Positions 1 to 6,686 of a DNA stretch of 64,000 nucleotides are shown here, piece by piece. Made by a program: the position numbers and the translations under genes. The notes under the pieces are model-generated. The model searched no databases, was not told where the DNA came from, and worked only from the letters and a program-made list of their open reading frames with translations. Location of the stretch: the IMG/VR virus record IMGVR_UViG_3300029911_000024, positions 1 through 64,000 of that record. The stretch is one strand, 5' to 3'. Numbering within the stretch: the first letter of the stretch is position 1; each line of letters opens with the position of its first letter. This stretch comes from a virus.

Positions 1-142
1 CAAGATCAGGTCCGGCGTTATGGTTTCCATCAACGGCGGTTCCGATAAGGTCTATGACATGTGCGTGAATTGTGAGGCGCACCTGACCCGTCACGCCGAT
101 CCAAAATCATGGCCGCGTGTGGCCGAAACAGAATCTGCATAA
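1..142 (+). CDS. hypothetical protein, C-terminal fragment
   Basis: The reading frame is open from the left edge to a TAA at 140-142, giving the last 46 residues of a protein that starts outside the window. It contains a CVNC pair (around DMCVNCEAH) that could be half of a zinc site, and a short polar tail. The next plus-strand gene starts 11 bases later, so the two are probably co-transcribed. Function unknown. Confidence 0.6.
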   Translation, partial: KIRSGVMVSINGGSDKVYDMCVNCEAHLTRHADPKSWPRVAETESA

Positions 143-152
143 AGGGCCCAAA

Positions 153-395
153 ATGGCGCAAACCTTTGACGAGCGGATGGATTACATCGTTGCGCTGCTC
201 AAGCTGCGGGCAGACGACGCTGCGGCTATTGAGCAATTCGCCCAAACACTCTTGGACCGCCTGGGTAACGCGCGATATTCCAAATCGGAAATTGACGACC
301 TCATGAGACGCGCTGGCAAGGTTCGTCACTCCTGCGATTTCCTAGTGTCCGATCAGCTTCCGCGCCTAAAAGCCGATATTACCGAAACCGTGTAG
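153..395 (+). CDS. small hypothetical protein
   Basis: An 80-residue, largely helical, charged protein starting MAQTFDERMDYIV and ending in TAG. The ATG at 153 is chosen because the upstream GTG at 117 lies inside the previous gene and an AG-rich stretch (AAAGGGCC) precedes this ATG. No recognised domain. It ends 33 bases before the end of a convergent minus-strand gene. Confidence 0.55.
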   Translation: MAQTFDERMDYIVALLKLRADDAAAIEQFAQTLLDRLGNARYSKSEIDDLMRRAGKVRHSCDFLVSDQLPRLKADITETV

Positions 396-423
396 AAAGG
401 GCCGATCTGTCGCTCGGTGCTTT
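396..423. terminator. possible bidirectional terminator
   Basis: Between two convergent genes, AAAG..CCGA and TCGG..CTTT can pair as a stem with a two-base internal mismatch and an 8-nt loop. The A-run on one side and T-run on the other would serve both strands. The stem is weak. Confidence 0.3.
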
Positions 424-428
424 CTGCG

Positions 429-728
429 TCATTGCATGAAATCCGGCAGGGCGTTGCGCAAGACCTCGTGACCGCGATCCCATTCACCGGAATCGATAAG
501 GCGATTGGCGCGATCCATGGCGAACAGCAGCTTGAGCGCGGTGCGCGCGGTTCCCTTCGGCGTATCCTCGCCGGTTTTCCAGCGGCGCAGATGGCGCAAG
601 CTCGTGCTGTTGACGTCGTAGCCTATGGCTTCCAAAAGCTGCGCGTCGGACAGCTTCATGGCGTGCTGGATCGCAGTGATCTGCTCGGCACTGAGCGCCT
701 GCGCCTGGGCGACGAGATCGGTTTTCAT
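429..728 (-). CDS. small helix-turn-helix regulator
   Basis: A 99-residue protein. Residues about 25-70 (KLSDAQLLEAIGYD ... LRHLRRWKTGEDTPKG ... ARTALKLL) match the Xre-like pattern of small phage or antitoxin-type DNA-binding proteins, in which a WK-x-G-x-x-x-P turn is followed by a hydrophobic helix. It is the first minus-strand gene beyond a strong terminator, so it should be transcribed separately from the DUF932 gene. It is one of several candidates for the phage-wide operator-binding protein, but no operator was found directly upstream. Confidence 0.6.
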   Translation of the reverse strand: MKTDLVAQAQALSAEQITAIQHAMKLSDAQLLEAIGYDVNSTSLRHLRRWKTGEDTPKGTARTALKLLFAMDRANRLIDSGEWDRGHEVLRNALPDFMQ

Positions 729-742
729 GTCAATCCTTGTTG

Positions 743-792
743 CAAAAAAGCCCTGCGGTCTGGGGCTGGGGGGCTTGTTGGACCGCAGGGCT
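743..792 (-). terminator. rho-independent terminator
   Basis: A perfect 12-bp stem AGCCCTGCGGTC / GACCGCAGGGCT (749-760 and 781-792) with a 20-nt loop, followed on the minus strand by TTTTTTGC. It ends the transcript of the DUF932 gene at 844-1920. Confidence 0.85.
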
Positions 793-843
793 TCTCTTGA
801 AAACGACGGGGGTAATCAGCCCCCGCCGCCTAACCCCACGCTA

Positions 844-1920
844 TTACGCAGCGTGGGCGATCTGCTTCCAGTCGTTGGCGGGCAGCGCCAGGACCGCATG
901 ACCAGCGGCCTCCAGTTCTGTCGCCCGGTCGTAGCTGACCGCGTCCTGGGCCGTTCTGGTCACGGCATTGACCAGCCCATACCGGGACAGGTCGCCGCCT
1001 TCGATCAGGTGGGTCAGGATGCTGCCGCGCTCGACCTCGGTGAAGGTCAGATTGTTGCCCAGGATTTCGACGGCGTCGTTCACGCGACCCGCCTCGATCT
1101 GCTGCTGGGTGGCACCCTCAAGCTGCTGCACGAACTCGCCGAAGGCGGTCTCGTCCAGGGCTTGGGTCAGGGCGTCACGGATTCGCAGCAGGTCGAACTT
1201 GTCACCGGCCGCAATCGTGTCGTCCTTGAGGTAGCCAGTCTCGTCGCCGCCGATCCGCGCACCCACATGGGTGAACCGCTTGGCCTTGTTCACGACCATG
1301 CCGTTGGTGCAGACCAGAAAGTGAGCGAAGGGCTTGACCGAAACCGCACCCAGACCGACCTCACTGTTCGTCACGATGACGCCAGCCTCGACAAAGTCAC
1401 CGACGCGGCGGCTTTTGATCTCGCGCACCAGGGACGGCAGCGTGGCCTTGAGGTACAGGCGGCTCTCGGTGATTTCAGTCGAGACGATCTGGAGTTTCGT
1501 CTGGGCGAAGGCAGCGAGCGCAACCTGCGCCACGTCGACATTGTCGATGCGCTGATAGCGGTCGGACAGGAAGGCGCGAGCCTCACCGTCCAGCGTGCGG
1601 ATCAAGCGCCGCGATGACGTGGCATGCAGCAGGGTGTTGAAGTTTTCCGCCAGCAGCGCGGGCTGTTCGGCAGCCAGCTTGCGGACGTATTTCAGCGGGA
1701 TGTCGAGGTGGCCAGCAGCCTGATCGACCGCGAGGTCGCGCAGACGGAAGGTGCCAACCTGGGGATTGGTGATGGCGAACCCGCGCGGCGGCGCGTCCTC
1801 CAGCACGCCCTCGACCACTTCCACCGTCAGTTTGTCGGTGGGCGCGGTGAAGTCCTGCTTCCGGGTGGCTTGGCGCTCGATCTCGGTCGCCAATTCAATA
1901 AGGGATTTACCTGTTTTCAT
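844..1920 (-). CDS. DUF932 family protein
   Basis: A 358-residue protein with the layout of the DUF932 phage/plasmid family: an N-terminal substrate-like region, a central segment (RAFLSDRYQRIDN), then the SEVGLGAVSV...CTNGM motif near the middle. Members are common in phages and plasmids and their biochemistry is not settled. The start has a good ribosome site (GGAGAAAG). It has its own promoter at 1968-1996 with an embedded palindromic operator and its own terminator at 743-792, so it is a monocistronic regulated unit. Confidence 0.8.
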   Translation of the reverse strand: MKTGKSLIELATEIERQATRKQDFTAPTDKLTVEVVEGVLEDAPPRGFAITNPQVGTFRLRDLAVDQAAGHLDIPLKYVRKLAAEQPALLAENFNTLLHATSSRRLIRTLDGEARAFLSDRYQRIDNVDVAQVALAAFAQTKLQIVSTEITESRLYLKATLPSLVREIKSRRVGDFVEAGVIVTNSEVGLGAVSVKPFAHFLVCTNGMVVNKAKRFTHVGARIGGDETGYLKDDTIAAGDKFDLLRIRDALTQALDETAFGEFVQQLEGATQQQIEAGRVNDAVEILGNNLTFTEVERGSILTHLIEGGDLSRYGLVNAVTRTAQDAVSYDRATELEAAGHAVLALPANDWKQIAHAA

Positions 1921-1967
1921 TCGACTTTCTCCTTTTCAGGCGGGCCAGAATGGCACCGTCACCAAGA

Positions 1968-1996
1968 GATATAGGCCATTACGTCCTATGGTACAA
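1968..1996 (-). promoter_or_regulatory. promoter with palindromic operator in the spacer
   Basis: Read on the minus strand: TTGTAC, a 17-bp spacer, then TATATC. The spacer ends with GGAC-N5-GGCC (1974-1986), which abuts the -10 box. The same design recurs at 42793, 43924, 52267 and 54041. The outer ATAGGAC half-site also supplies the TAG stop of the upstream gene. It drives the DUF932 gene. Confidence 0.75.
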
Positions 1997-2651
1997 GGGC
2001 GGCATAATCCAAATCTGGAGCAACCGCATTAACCTGCCCGGAAAACCCTATTTCCCTAGCAGTTTCAGCCTCATGACGCAGTATTCCAGCGTATAGCGCC
2101 AGTGCAATATCGGCATTATCCTGCCTCATAACCCCAAGATTTCGCCCGTCTCGACCATAAAGCTCAAGACCGCCACGGATGCGCGCCGCCGTGCGTTCTG
2201 CGCTTGCCCGTCCCCGCACAAGGCGCTCGATCAGGCCCGTCTGCCCAGGGTTCGTGCCGCCCAGGATTTCGCATTTCAGAGCCCACGAGACGCCCTTCTG
2301 CGCCGCGTCACGCGCCTGATCGGTGTTGCGCACCCTCTCCCAGTTCTTCCAGGCATCGTTCTGCTTTTTGGCCTCTGATCCCGTCTTGGTCGTCCCAGCC
2401 ACCGACATGCGGTCGTTTTTGTTCTTGGCGGCAAACGACACGAAAACGCCCGGCACAGGCCACGCGCGGCCGCTGTGGGTGTCTCGCGCCCTTGCCCAGG
2501 CGTACCGGAGGTCGTCCACCGGGAAGCCTTCCAGCGCCTTTGCATACTCCAGCAGGCTGGCCTTTATCATCGGTTCGTCATACTGGCGCGGCGGCAGATA
2601 AATACTCTGCATAGGCCTGAGGATTTCATTCTCGACGTCTTGGATGCTCAT
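1986..2651 (-). CDS. putative replication accessory protein (helicase-loader-like)
   Basis: A 221-residue protein directly downstream of the replication initiator with an ATGA start/stop overlap at 2648-2651. The N-terminal 75 residues (YAKALEGFPVDDLRYAWARA followed by a WPVPGVFVSF segment) resemble alphaproteobacterial phage proteins found after replication initiators, which are usually assumed to load the host helicase. I see no Walker motif, so an AAA+ DnaC-type loader is unlikely. Position and size argue for a lambda P-like role; this is inference. Confidence 0.5.
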   Translation of the reverse strand: MSIQDVENEILRPMQSIYLPPRQYDEPMIKASLLEYAKALEGFPVDDLRYAWARARDTHSGRAWPVPGVFVSFAAKNKNDRMSVAGTTKTGSEAKKQNDAWKNWERVRNTDQARDAAQKGVSWALKCEILGGTNPGQTGLIERLVRGRASAERTAARIRGGLELYGRDGRNLGVMRQDNADIALALYAGILRHEAETAREIGFSGQVNAVAPDLDYAALVP

Positions 2652-3502
2652 GCCTGTTTTTCCTTTTGGTCATGATCTAGGCCGACATAGCCGCCACGCT
2701 TGAAATAATCGCTATTACTTCCAGTTCCGCTCGATACTTTGGCGGCCGCGTCAGACAGCAGGAGTTGACCTTGTGGAGGACTGGCAGGTTCCACACCCTT
2801 GAGAGCAAAAAAGGTGCGCCAGCCCTTGGCGATTGTCTGGTTTATGACGGCTGCCGGGTCATACCCAGCCGTGCGAAGCCGGTCGAGATCAAGAACGCAA
2901 AGGCGGCGAGCTTCATCGGTGAATGGAATTTTGTTTTTCTTCTGCATTTGCAGCCGCATTTCGACAAATGCTCCCCAAGGCCCTGCCGGAACCCATTCCG
3001 GGATCAAAACTACCACAACCTTGTCATGACATTTTTTCTTCACGGACACCCCGGCTTCCGAACGAAGTGAGGAATCTTTGTTTTCCTGTTTTCCTGTTTC
3101 TTCTTTGTCGCGGTCGTGTCTCGTCGTCGTCGCAGTTTGCGTCTCAACTGTGTCGCGCTTTGAAACGCCTACAACTTGGAAGTGATTGTAATTCTTTATT
3201 GAATATACCTGGGATGTGTCGCGGCTGGTGTCGCGGATCATGTCGCGGTTTTCGAGGCGCTTGATAAAGCGATGGGCTTTATCCTTTGACCAATGCCACC
3301 GCTCTGCGAGGAAACGAACCGAGAATGAAAACTCGCCGCGCTCCAGCAGGATGGGACCAGAATTTCCCCTTGTGCGCCCACTTTTCCAGGCGGCGGAACT
3401 GACCAGCCAAAGCCACGCCTCGCGCTCGGTAAAAGGCTCGTCGGAGAAATCCGCGTCGTCCCAGATGCCTCGATCAACAGCGAAAACGCTGCGCGCCGTC
3501 AT
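2648..3502 (-). CDS. phage replication initiator (O-like, winged helix)
   Basis: A 284-residue protein. An N-terminal domain (DRGIWDDADF, EREAWLWLVSSAAW) leads into a winged-helix segment near residues 60-90 (SVRFLAERWHWSKDKAHRFI), a low-complexity linker rich in RDT and acidic/basic residues, and a C-terminal helical domain (ARRLCVLDLDRLRTAGYD). This is the build of phage replisome organisers. The linker is encoded by iteron-like repeats with adjacent AT-rich DNA, as in lambda O where the origin lies inside the gene. It overlaps its neighbours on both sides by 4 bp. Confidence 0.7.
   Translation of the reverse strand: MTARSVFAVDRGIWDDADFSDEPFTEREAWLWLVSSAAWKSGRTRGNSGPILLERGEFSFSVRFLAERWHWSKDKAHRFIKRLENRDMIRDTSRDTSQVYSIKNYNHFQVVGVSKRDTVETQTATTTRHDRDKEETGKQENKDSSLRSEAGVSVKKKCHDKVVVVLIPEWVPAGPWGAFVEMRLQMQKKNKIPFTDEARRLCVLDLDRLRTAGYDPAAVINQTIAKGWRTFFALKGVEPASPPQGQLLLSDAAAKVSSGTGSNSDYFKRGGYVGLDHDQKEKQA
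3078..3248. other. putative replication origin (iterons and AT-rich tract)
   Basis: Exact TGTCGCGG copies start at 3106, 3217, 3229 and 3241. The last three are spaced exactly 12 bp apart. Variants lie at 3117 and 3151. Between the clusters is an unusually AT-rich stretch (about 3176-3210), and to the left a pyrimidine-rich tract with TTTTCCTG repeats (about 3080-3105). All of this lies inside the initiator gene. The layout matches lambdoid origins (initiator-binding iterons next to an easily melted tract); function is inferred. Confidence 0.6.
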
Positions 3503-4041
3503 TTGCCGCCCCTATGCGCCGCCATCGTCGCATAGGCCGATTCGATGATGCCATCTGCGACCGAGAAAGGGTCGCTCCATATTTCCGATCCTGTGAAACG
3601 GAAAATGTGCAGCCCTGCTGTTTGGAAGTGCCGATCTCGCGCTTTGTCACGCTGCGCCTGCTGGGTGGTTTTTTCATGAAAATCATGCCCGTCACACTCG
3701 ATAGCGAAATAGGCAGTCCCATGTTCTTCATGCCTAACAGCCAGCACAAAATCAGCAAAATATCGGCCAACGCGGACCTGATAAAGCAGTGAACACCCCA
3801 TCGGCAGTTTCTCGCTGGAAACGCGCTTAAGGGTCTCAAAAGGCAAGTTTTTATCGCTGATAAATGCGCCGTGCCGACCGAATACATTGGCCGCGAGCGC
3901 GCAACCAAGCGCAGTCTCTATCGGCGATGCCTCAAGCCCAGCAAAATTGAGTCTGGCGATCTTCTGGAAAAATCCATCTGCAATGCGCCGACCATATTCA
4001 TCAGCAGCAAATCGCATATACCGCGCACGGTCGAATGTCAT
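3499..4041 (-). CDS. Vsr/DUF559-like endonuclease-fold protein
   Basis: A 180-residue protein. The C-terminal half has FAIECDGHDFH, then a run of K/R/D residues (QRDKARDRHFQTAG), then IFRFTGSEIWSD. This is the pattern of the DUF559/very-short-patch-repair-like nucleases: a core strand with E-x-D, a basic helix, then a strand with hydrophobic-R-F/Y. The ATG at 4041 is preferred over upstream starts because a purine-rich site (GAAAGGG) precedes it. Likely a DNA nuclease acting in replication or recombination; target unknown. Confidence 0.6.
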   Translation of the reverse strand: MTFDRARYMRFAADEYGRRIADGFFQKIARLNFAGLEASPIETALGCALAANVFGRHGAFISDKNLPFETLKRVSSEKLPMGCSLLYQVRVGRYFADFVLAVRHEEHGTAYFAIECDGHDFHEKTTQQAQRDKARDRHFQTAGLHIFRFTGSEIWSDPFSVADGIIESAYATMAAHRGGK

Positions 4042-4060
4042 ATTTCCAGCCCTTTCAAGG

Positions 4061-4108
4061 AAAACCGGTCGGGCCGGGAGGGGCTTGGTGGCTGCCCGAT
4101 CCCGACCG
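4061..4108 (-). terminator. possible terminator
   Basis: CGGTCGGG (4066-4073) and CCCGACCG (4101-4108) pair over 8 bp around a 27-nt loop that can itself pair. On the minus strand the stem is followed by GGTTTT. It would end the transcript from 4245 upward. Confidence 0.4.
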
Positions 4109-4124
4109 TTTCCTACGCCGTGGG

Positions 4125-4140
4125 GCGACCGGCCGGTCGC
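4125..4140. repeat. perfect 16-bp palindrome
   Basis: GCGACCGGCCGGTCGC is a perfect dyad without spacer, in the gene-free 4042-4244 interval. A protein-binding site is possible. The interval otherwise shows only the terminator-like hairpin and no clear promoter. Confidence 0.5.
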
Positions 4141-4244
4141 TTGCCACGAGCGCATGACGACATGAGATAGCGACAATGGCCAGACGCTAGGGCTTGTGGC
4201 CTAGACCGCATACAAGACACTAGGAATCGCCCAACGTGCTGGAA

Positions 4245-4625
4245 TTACTTGCTGCGGTCGTGCGCGCGCCGCATGTGGCGACGGAAAATCCGCTGCGCGA
4301 CGGTGCCGATTTTCTTGACGAGCCTGTTGATCTTTCTGGAAGCACGCTGGCGCTTGGTAAGGGCGATGTTGCGCTGGCGCAGGCGACGCTCCAGGCGCAC
4401 CGGGCTATTGCCGTGATGCCAAGGCTTCGCAACCCGCATCAGGATGCGCCGATAGGGCTCGTGCGCCCATTCGTCGATGACGCATGGATGGACCTCTCTG
4501 CCGTCGGGATAGCGGTGGGCGGCCAGCGCAGCGCGCACAGCGGCATCGGTCTCGTTCGCCGACTTCACGCTGCCGTCAAATTTCCTGATGATCGGCCCTG
4601 CGATCTTCTGCGCTCGATTCGGCAT
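4245..4625 (-). CDS. basic hypothetical protein
   Basis: A 126-residue protein with a strongly basic C-terminal third (RLRQRNIALTKRQRASRK) suggesting nucleic-acid binding. It overlaps the upstream gene by about 50 bp in another frame. No domain recognised. Confidence 0.5.
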   Translation of the reverse strand: MPNRAQKIAGPIIRKFDGSVKSANETDAAVRAALAAHRYPDGREVHPCVIDEWAHEPYRRILMRVAKPWHHGNSPVRLERRLRQRNIALTKRQRASRKINRLVKKIGTVAQRIFRRHMRRAHDRSK

Positions 4626-4782
4626 ATTTCGTTCCTCGCTTTGCTTGTGGAAGGGTGATTCTCAGTTTGGCAGCGGCCTTGTAGACGAACCCGCGCCCGC
4701 AGCCGGTGACGGCCGCGATCTTCACGCCCGGCCAGTTCGGGTGGGCGCGGTGAACGGTGGCGATGTCCTGCACGGTAATCAT
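4576..4782 (-). CDS. small HTH protein
   Basis: A 68-residue protein whose start is coupled by an ATGA overlap to the methyltransferase gene. The segment IAAVTGCGRGFVYKAAAKL has the spacing of a helix-turn-helix (AAVTG turn, GFVYKAAA recognition helix). Its 3' end runs into the next gene, so the last residues may not be conserved. Confidence 0.5.
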   Translation of the reverse strand: MITVQDIATVHRAHPNWPGVKIAAVTGCGRGFVYKAAAKLRITLPQAKRGTKYAESSAEDRRADHQEI

Positions 4783-5396
4783 GCGGATTTGAACTTCCCG
4801 ACTTCGTTGCCGAGCACAGTCCAGCCGGGACGCTCGGTGCGCCCAAATAATTCCAGATACGGCCCGGCGACAAGTCGCTCGATGCGGCCATGCACACAGT
4901 CTGGCTTGCGGCTGTGCTGGCGGGCTGGCTCGATGATGCCCATGCGGACGTCAGCCTTGACGCGCCGGGGGCGGCCTCGTGTGGCCAGCAGGCAGACCTC
5001 GCTGTTGCTGCGGGTCCAGTAGCCCATCTTCATGTCGGCCGATTTCGGATCGGGAAATAGGTCGATGGTCGAGACGCTGGCTTTCATCCAGTCAAAACCA
5101 CAGGTCTTGTAGACGAACCCGTAGGCCTCGATCAGCGCCAGCGTGTTGAGCAGATGGGGCCATGTCGTCCAGATCAGCATGACGCAATCCGTCTTGGAGA
5201 CGCGGCTGATGTCTCCAGCCAGGGCGTGAAGCTGGGGCCATGTCATCGTCGGATAGTGGCGCTCGGCGCTGCGGCCCATGCCCTTTTTCGAGCGCACCAC
5301 GAATTTCGTCGGCGGGTCGAGGTACAGAACGCCATATGTGGCGCTCGGCTGGATTTCAAGCTGATGCGCGACGTCGGGACCGGGCGACAGGATCAT
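4779..5396 (-). CDS. MT-A70 family adenine methyltransferase
   Basis: A 205-residue protein. LYLDPPTKF (DPPT at residues 27-30) is the catalytic DPPW-type motif IV, and RSNSEVCLLATRG followed by a PDCVHGRIERL segment matches the C-terminal half of MT-A70 N6-adenine methyltransferases. The usual W of DPPW is replaced by T. It probably methylates phage DNA to evade host restriction or mark replication. ATGA overlaps couple it to the RuvC-like gene upstream and the HTH gene downstream. Confidence 0.8.
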   Translation of the reverse strand: MILSPGPDVAHQLEIQPSATYGVLYLDPPTKFVVRSKKGMGRSAERHYPTMTWPQLHALAGDISRVSKTDCVMLIWTTWPHLLNTLALIEAYGFVYKTCGFDWMKASVSTIDLFPDPKSADMKMGYWTRSNSEVCLLATRGRPRRVKADVRMGIIEPARQHSRKPDCVHGRIERLVAGPYLELFGRTERPGWTVLGNEVGKFKSA

Positions 5397-5986
5397 GCGG
5401 CTTTCTTCCTGCGCTGGATCGGCGGCGCGAATAACCCATGCTGCACCGCCCGCTCAATTGTCATTGTCCCAAGCCGATACGCACCGGCCAACATCGCATC
5501 TGCGGCATGGTCATCGCAGACAAGCCAGCGTCGCGACGTGCAGGCCAGAACAACCGCATCTTTCAAGGCTTTGCGGCGCTTTTCCTTGTCCTTGATCTTG
5601 CGGTCGACCTTCACGCCGAACTCGGCGCGCACCGTTGGCTCATAGACCTCATAGACCGGGATTTTCCCGCTGGCATAGGCGACGGCATGCGCGACCATGA
5701 ACAGGCCGAACAGCAGCTTGATCGGATTGATATTTGGCGTCATGCGATCCAGGCCGCTTTTGGTCTTGAAGGCAAATGCACCGACGAACGGCGTGCAGAG
5801 CACGACGCCGTCAGGCCGATGTTCCTCGATCAGCGCTTTGATGAAATGACCAGCAGCGTGGCCCAGTTCGCCAAGATCGGTGGCGTTTCCCGGCAGCATG
5901 GCCGAGCCGGTGATAGGAGGACTTCCGCCCCGAACCACCGCGTAACCCGTCGTCAGGCCGAGGTCCAGGGCGAGAAGTTTTGTCAT
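5393..5986 (-). CDS. RuvC-like Holliday junction resolvase
   Basis: A 197-residue protein with an RNase H fold signature: LLALDLGLTTGYAV at the N-terminus (first catalytic D at residue 8) and CDDHAADAML near residue 160, where the DHxxDA pattern supplies the last catalytic acids. It should resolve branched DNA before packaging. It belongs to the replication/recombination operon and overlaps the methyltransferase gene by 4 bp. Confidence 0.75.
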   Translation of the reverse strand: MTKLLALDLGLTTGYAVVRGGSPPITGSAMLPGNATDLGELGHAAGHFIKALIEEHRPDGVVLCTPFVGAFAFKTKSGLDRMTPNINPIKLLFGLFMVAHAVAYASGKIPVYEVYEPTVRAEFGVKVDRKIKDKEKRRKALKDAVVLACTSRRWLVCDDHAADAMLAGAYRLGTMTIERAVQHGLFAPPIQRRKKAA

Positions 5987-6570
5987 CAGTGAACGGGGGC
6001 TTTGTTTTCGTTTTCGATGGCCGCGAGTGCCGCTTCAGCAGCACTCTGCTTCGGCGCAGGCTGGACGATTTCAGCCTTGGGCGCGTCGTCGGGAATTTCT
6101 ATTTCGCCCTGGGCGAGACACCACGCGCCGAACGGGGTGTCCTTGCCGAAGGATTGACCGGCAGCGATCAGCCGGTCCATGTCCTCGCGCTCTTTGGCCT
6201 CAAACTCGGCGAACTCGTCGGCCAGTGATTCCTGCGACTTGGCGATGTTGTAGAACATGCGGGCGATCTTGCGCGATGTGCCGAACTTGCTGGCCATTTC
6301 GCCATAGACGCCCTTGATGTCGGACATGAATGTGGCGTTCTTTTCCGCCTTTTCCTCGAATAGCTTATCGAGGCGGCTTTTGAACCCTTCCAGTTCTTTT
6401 TTGGTCGGGATTTTGGTGTTGTGCCCGATGCCGACATTGTCGCCCGTGACGACGCCGCTCACGGCATCCTTTGCGCCTTTGGCCGCTGCGGCCTTTTTCT
6501 TCGCTGGCTTTTTTGCCTTGGATGCTTTCGGGGCAGATTCCGCAGCCGCCGCCTTTTTCTTCGCTGCCAT
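5986..6570 (-). CDS. GapR-like (DUF2312) DNA-binding protein with H1-like tail
   Basis: A 194-residue protein. Residues 1-33 are almost only A and K with P/S (AAKKKAAAA, KKPAKKKAAAA), like a histone H1 tail. A GIGHN motif sits at about 47-51. Residues about 60-145 (GFKSRLDKLFEEKAEKN, SDIKGVYGEMASKFG, KIARMF) follow the periodic pattern of GapR/DUF2312, the alphaproteobacterial protein that binds overtwisted DNA. The start at 6570 has GAGGATC eight bases upstream. It probably manages phage DNA topology during replication or transcription. Confidence 0.65.
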   Translation of the reverse strand: MAAKKKAAAAESAPKASKAKKPAKKKAAAAKGAKDAVSGVVTGDNVGIGHNTKIPTKKELEGFKSRLDKLFEEKAEKNATFMSDIKGVYGEMASKFGTSRKIARMFYNIAKSQESLADEFAEFEAKEREDMDRLIAAGQSFGKDTPFGAWCLAQGEIEIPDDAPKAEIVQPAPKQSAAEAALAAIENENKAPVH

Positions 6571-6581
6571 GTGATCCTCAG

Positions 6582-6617
6582 ATGTTGGGTTGCCCACGAG
6601 TCGGGGACAATTTGTCC
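6582..6617 (-). promoter_or_regulatory. operator GGACAATTTGTCC with possible promoter
   Basis: A perfect GGAC-N5-GTCC site at 6605-6617. On the minus strand its TTGTCC could be a -35 followed 17 bp later by CAACAT (weak -10), the layout also seen at 31743 and 54751. It lies between the divergent GapR-like and exonuclease operons. Confidence 0.55.
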
Positions 6618-6625
6618 ATAGCATC

Positions 6626-6686
6626 TTGCATGAGGTGCCGGAAGGCCCTTACATCGGGCTATGCACACCATGGGGACAAAATGGCC
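6626..6686 (+). promoter_or_regulatory. candidate promoter and operator over a start codon
   Basis: TTGCAT (6626-6631), 17 bp, then TTACAT (6649-6654) form a plausible plus-strand promoter. A second operator copy, GGACAAAATGGCC (6674-6686), covers the Shine-Dalgarno-like GGGGA and the ATG at 6681 of the exonuclease gene. Confidence 0.45.

Noticed and set aside
625-1617. Plus-strand open frame of about 330 codons
   Set aside because: Lies opposite the DUF932 gene; runs across the terminator hairpin and shows shadow composition.
4168-4202. TATCTC -10 with degenerate operator upstream of the nuclease gene
   Set aside because: Neither half-site spacing nor a -35 box fits; kept out of the operator list.
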